Below, piece after piece: positions 60,148-64,000 of a stretch of DNA of 64,000 nt (position 1 is the stretch's first letter; every line of letters begins with the position of its first letter). The notes below the pieces were generated by a model, which worked only from the letters and a program-made list of their open reading frames with translations, did not search any database and was not told where the DNA came from. Source of the stretch: Helianthus annuus. Lineage: Eukaryota > Streptophyta > Magnoliopsida > Asterales > Asteraceae. The stretch is from the NCBI RefSeq assembly GCF_002127325.2, contig NC_035449.2, positions 139,935,807 to 139,999,806 of the forward strand, in the 5' to 3' direction. Made by a program: the position numbers and the translations under genes.

Positions 60148-60870
60148 TGTTAGGGGAGGATTTTATAATCCTCAGGATCATGGATCCTCAAGTGCAGCCG
60201 GGATCAAGGATCCTTAATTCTGTTTGAATTAGTGATCCTCAGGGAGTATTGCAGGATCAGGATTTAGGATCATTATTGTTATCCTCACACTAACGGTTGT
60301 CTATTTCGAATATGAAGCTGTTTTGCAGGAGCTGAAGCATGGACCAAGTCTTACCGAAGTTCTTGGAGCATATTCCCATAATATTCCACACGGGCTAAAC
60401 TCTCATGAACGTTATGGAGATCGTGGGGGGCTCGCGTAATTGTCGGATTGTTTGTTATTGTAGTTATTTCTAATTTCAATGGGGATAACAAGCTTGATGA
60501 GAACACTTTTGCTATATTCGGCATACACACACACTTATAACTGCTCTCAGTTGGCTCTCGAACATTGCTTGACGATTTCATACACTTTTTTGCACATTAC
60601 ACACTAGTGATCCTTGTAACAAGCTTGTTATCATCACGAGTTGTAATCTTTTATTGTTTAATCTTAGTTGGTGATCGGTAGTTTCCATCACCCGAGGTTT
60701 TTTATGCCAGAGATCAACTCTTGATCAAGGGCTTTTTCCTCGTATAAATCCTTGTGTCGTTTGTTCATTACATTTTATTGTTATCCTTAGCATTGTTCAT
60801 TGATTCAAGCATCACACCTCACAACAAAAGATTTGGTTGCATTATCTTTGCTTGATTTTTGACCAAAACA
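60148..60870 (+). repeat. 3' LTR of A
   Basis: 723 bp, TGTTAGGGGAGG to GACCAAAACA, preceded by TATATTTTGGGGGCAAT. It matches 11026-11771. Confidence 0.92.
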
Positions 60871-61012
60871 CTACTCATTTGCAACCAGAAAGCTCAAGCG
60901 GCATCAGATTCAATGTAGGAAGTTCAGTGGTTCCGATTTCTCTGAGCATGAAAAAGTAGCCATGCACTCTGCGGCCAACAAAATGAAATTTGTTGAAGAA
61001 AGAGATAGTGAT
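60871..61012 (+). pseudogene. Continuation of the F extra reading frame after A
   Basis: It continues the frame from 11025 across the A target (ESSSGIRFNVGSS), with a frameshift before a segment readable as EHEKVAMHSAANKMKFVEERDSD. It is then cut by element G after GTGAT (61008-61012). Confidence 0.5.
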
Positions 61013-61732
61013 TGTTTTGGTCAAAAATCCCACAAGGATAATGCAACCAAAATCTCTTTGTAAACGGGGAATGATGCTTGGTTTGATGAACAAAGATAAG
61101 GATCACTATAATGAAAATTGCACAAGTGACACAAGGATTTATACGAGGAAAAAGCCCTTGATCAATGAATGATCTCCGGCATAAAAAACCTCGGGTGATG
61201 GAAACTACCGATCACCAAACTTCAATATAACAAACAATGTTTACAACTTCGGATGGTAACGAGCTAGGTACAAGGATCACTATAGTATCGTATGCTAAAG
61301 CGTGTGAGAAATGTGTTGTGTCTTCCGAATGTTCAAGAGTGCCATTTATACAAGTGTGTGTGGTTCTATTTTAGGCAAATCACCTAACTACTAGCTCGTT
61401 ATCCCTTTAGAAATAGAAGTAAATTTAGCCTAAATAATCGCCCTTGAATTGTGCTGAGTTTCCATATTCTTCATAACGTCCATCTTTGATTATGCATGTG
61501 CGAGATTAGCGTGACAGATGCCTTGTTTACGTTGCTAAGACCAGATCCAACTCGTAATTCCTGCAAGATAACATTAAGTCCAAAGAGAACAGTCGTTAGT
61601 ATGAGGATCCTTAGGATGATCCGTGATCCTGATCCTGGAGCTCCTCTGAGGATCACTATCTGCCAAAGAAGCAAGGATCACTTGTTAGGATCACATGTAA
61701 GGATCATAGGTCATAAAAATCCAGCCCTAACA
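61013..61732 (-). repeat. 3' LTR of G
   Basis: 720 bp, in minus orientation TGTTAGGGCTGG to GACCAAAACA. It is close to the C LTR throughout. Confidence 0.93.
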
Positions 61733-61820
61733 ATTGCCCCCAAAATATAAGGAGTATTTATCTAATATAAGCGAGTTATATTTTGCCGGTCTTATCCATA
61801 ACTAACTCACGGATATATAG

Positions 61821-61895
61821 CCGTTAAGATGGAACTATCCGTTGCGATCTGACGTCATGGAAGTGACAGCCCTGAACAAATCATCATTATAAATA
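61821..61895 (+). promoter_or_regulatory. Putative promoter of the G antisense gene
   Basis: CCGTT at 61821-61825 and 61839-61843, TGACGTCA at 61850-61857, 30 bases to TATAAATA at 61888-61895, then 141 bases to the ATG. Confidence 0.68.
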
Positions 61896-62036
61896 GAAAT
61901 AGGGATAGGATCGAATGCATTTAAATTCAAAGCAACTCCCTTTATAACCGTATTCAGAAGATCAACCAGGTATTCTCCTTTTCATCTTCTTCTCTCTTGC
62001 TCTGTTTTTCTTCTTCTTTCCATTCTTCTGTAAAAG

Positions 62037-63634
62037 ATGTTGCTCCGGAATTCTCCCTGCAAGGATCCCAAGAAGAACAGCCCCTTGAAGGGTCAAGGGA
62101 TCATCAAAGATTCCCCCACCGAGAGGTGTTGTTTTCCCGACCCTCAAATCGACAAAATCCGACATTGCTTTCCGGCGAACACCCTTTTCAAGTCTTTTAG
62201 CCCTACCGCTTTGAGTGATTTCACCTCTGAGACTTGGGTAGCTTTCCCGGTCACTCCTTTTATGATAGGATACTCGTATCCTTTCCCTCAGTTCACTCAA
62301 TCCTTTTTCTCCCTTACCGGCATTTGCTATATCCAGGCTATGCCGATGATCTGGAGGGTGTTATACACCCTTGAGAGGATCATTGAACAAGAGGGGATTG
62401 ACCTTGGTATGGCGGAGTTGGCTGAGATGTATGATCTTACCACTTTTGGATCCCACCAGTACTTGTTCAAGCGAAAAGCTGGAGAGGATCACCCTGTTTT
62501 CAAAGTTACCAAAAATGACCTGAACTGGAAGCGACGATTCTTTTTTGTTAGGAGAGATTCCATCCCTAATGGGAAGGATTTGCCCAAGGAGTGGGCTACC
62601 CATGGTAGGATAGAGGATCCTGGAAGGATCACCATAGAACTTGTTCCTTAGGATAAGGATCACTAACATTTTCTTGTTTATTGTGCAGCTATATCCGTTG
62701 CTCATCTTAGGTTGACTCCTGCTGCAAAAGAGAGACTCTTGGCCTTTAAGAAGCTTGATCCGGAGATAAGAACTTTCCAGGTTGCCATCCAGGATTCTCT
62801 AGAAGTATCCTCTGCCTCTGTTACAATGTCAAGTAAGTATCCCCGTTTAAAAAGTAATTCTATGTAGGATTTTCAAGTTTAATTAGAATACTTATCTTAT
62901 TTTGGTTGTGTAGGTGCTGGGAAATCCTCTAAGTCTGCTTCAAAGTTTGGCATCGATGATCTTACAAATGTCAAATCCTCAAGGAAGAAGACTCCTGCTG
63001 CTAGCCCAACTTCTTCAGCCCCTAAAGCACCTATCAGGGGTAAAGGAAAGAAGAGAAAGGCCTCTGAGGATTTACAAGGTCTGCCCCTGCTCCGCCAACA
63101 GTTCCTGGACTACTTCAACGAGGTAAGGATCACTGCCCCTGTTTGTGTATCCTGACAGTTTTAAGGATCACTTGTTTCTGATGTTATGCCTTGTTTTCCT
63201 TGTAGAAATTTGCTGAGATGGAGACTTATGTTGGCCACGTCGAGGATCAAGACCGCCAAATCGCTGACCTCCAACAAATGGGTGTGCTGAAGGATCTTAA
63301 GATTGCTGATCTTGAGAAGGAGCCGCGGGCCACCAAGGATGATGCTGCCAAAATGCTGATCAACTTTGATTATGAGAAGCATGAGATCACCCAGGATGCC
63401 AAGGTCTCTGCTACGATAGCCATGTATAAGATCCAGCTGCAGATGGCTACGGAGGCTCAGGATCCTACCTTCGATAAGAGCATATGGGACGTAGAGGACT
63501 GGAAGGCGAGGCTGGCAGAGCTTGATGATGATGAAGAGGCTGAGGAGATCCCGATGCTTGAGGGTGGAGGGGCTGGCAAGGATCATGCTGGAGAGGCAAG
63601 TGGAGCTGGTGGTGATGGTGCAGTGAAGGATTGA
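62037..63634 (+). CDS. Four-exon antisense gene of G, intact (449 aa predicted)
   Basis: Exons are 62037-62604, 62689-62832, 62914-63122 and 63206-63634; introns are 84, 81 and 83 bases with GT-AG ends (donors GTAGGA, GTAAGT, GTAAGG). Exon lengths total 1350 bases, giving 449 residues, the same total as the H copy although exons 3 and 4 differ by 9 bases in opposite directions. Domains: N-terminal domain to about 190 (FTQSFFSLTGICYIQAMPMI, NDLNWKRRFFFVRRD), Ser/Lys linker with GKGKKRKA, coiled coil (QQMGVLKDLKIADLEKE, DAKVSATIAMYKIQLQMA), acidic tail. No stop or frameshift is visible. It resembles the 'putative gypsy type transposon' domain family, by recall only. It is transcribed toward pol, opposite to its element. 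Confidence 0.85.
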
Positions 63635-63893
63635 GCTGCAGGATTGGGCGATGAAGGAAACTTCTAGACATAGCTGGAGCCCAATTTTTTGTTTGGTGGT
63701 TGTTGATGTTTTAAAACAATTATGGTCTGTAACTCGAACAATAGTTTTAGGGTTAAGGATCCAGGATCCTTCAGACAATAGGTAGGATTACAAATGGTGG
63801 AGGGATCCTCTGTTTGGGGGATGAAGCCATTGTGATCCTGCCGCCTTTTAATTTCCTGCATGCTATGACCGCACAAACAATGGACACCCTTTG

Positions 63894-63941
63894 CCAACCC
63901 ATGTGGACGGGCCACGTTTTGCTGGTAGAAACGTGGGTTGG
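63894..63941 (-). other. Covarying hairpin (G)
   Basis: CCAACCCA (63894-63901) pairs with TGGGTTGG (63934-63941), about 260 bases after the stop of the antisense gene. Confidence 0.7.
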
Positions 63942-64000
63942 CAATTTTGACAACTTTGAAGGGTTTTAAACCTTTGTTAATAAAATAATTCTAATCTTTT

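Larger units (their letters stand above)
61013..64000 (-). mobile_element. Element G: 3' end of a minus-strand Tat-type Ty3/gypsy element
   Basis: The 3' LTR is at 61013-61732, followed (leftward in sense) by the tract ATTGCCCCCAAAATATA, the antisense gene and the hairpin region; pol lies beyond the window. The LTR is of the same subfamily as C (TGTTAGGGCTGG start). GTGAT at 61008-61012 would be its target copy. Confidence 0.92.

Overview
The window is a stack of nested plant LTR retrotransposons; I see no ordinary host gene, rRNA, tRNA or CRISPR array in it. Lysine-tRNA and initiator-Met-tRNA primer sites, Tat-type Ty3/gypsy polyproteins, SIRE/Maximus-like Ty1/copia gag, 5-bp target-site duplications (TSDs) and short GT-AG introns all point to a dicot nuclear genome. 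The gag and pol style suggests Asteraceae (lettuce, Artemisia or Tanacetum type), but that is recalled resemblance, not a search result.

Layout. Positions 1-3636 hold the 5' end of a minus-strand Tat element (Z) inserted into a copia element E, whose 3' part is 3637-6331 with a minus-strand solo LTR at 4018-4516. E lies in an older decayed copia element F (6332-11025 and 60871-61012). F is split by Tat element A (11026-60870) and then hit by minus-strand Tat element G (61013 to beyond the window end). A contains a gag-only copia element D (13149-20452) in its gag and Tat element B (23250-54917) in its pol. B contains Tat element C (29363-49757) in its integrase. C contains Tat element H (29529-38973) in its 5' LTR and a 2.5-kb chromovirus-like solo LTR (44261-46742). 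A foldback Mutator-like MITE (52729-53262) sits in B. Nearly every insertion is confirmed by its TSD: CTATT (D), AGTGG (B), ATAAT (C), TTATC (H), AAAAG and TTGAG (solo LTRs), and a 9-bp repeat for the MITE. The F>A>B>C>H nest is five levels deep.

How the parts work. Each Tat element has LTR, lysine PBS, gag-protease, a UAG stop in a tobamovirus-like readthrough context, then RT, RNase H and integrase. Downstream is a hypervariable region with tandem repeats and a covarying hairpin, and then a gene on the opposite strand, a polypurine tract and the 3' LTR. That antisense gene has four exons with the same splice sites in all five copies (in H, C, B, A and G). It has its own TATA box and an upstream TGACGTCA. 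It is open throughout in H and G, where both copies predict exactly 449 residues. H pol (31619-34924) is the only uninterrupted RT-RNase H-integrase in the window; the other gag and pol copies carry nonsense mutations, frameshifts, deletions or insertions, or leave the window. The most noteworthy items are the spliced antisense gene and its promoter, the readthrough stop, and the compensated hairpin.
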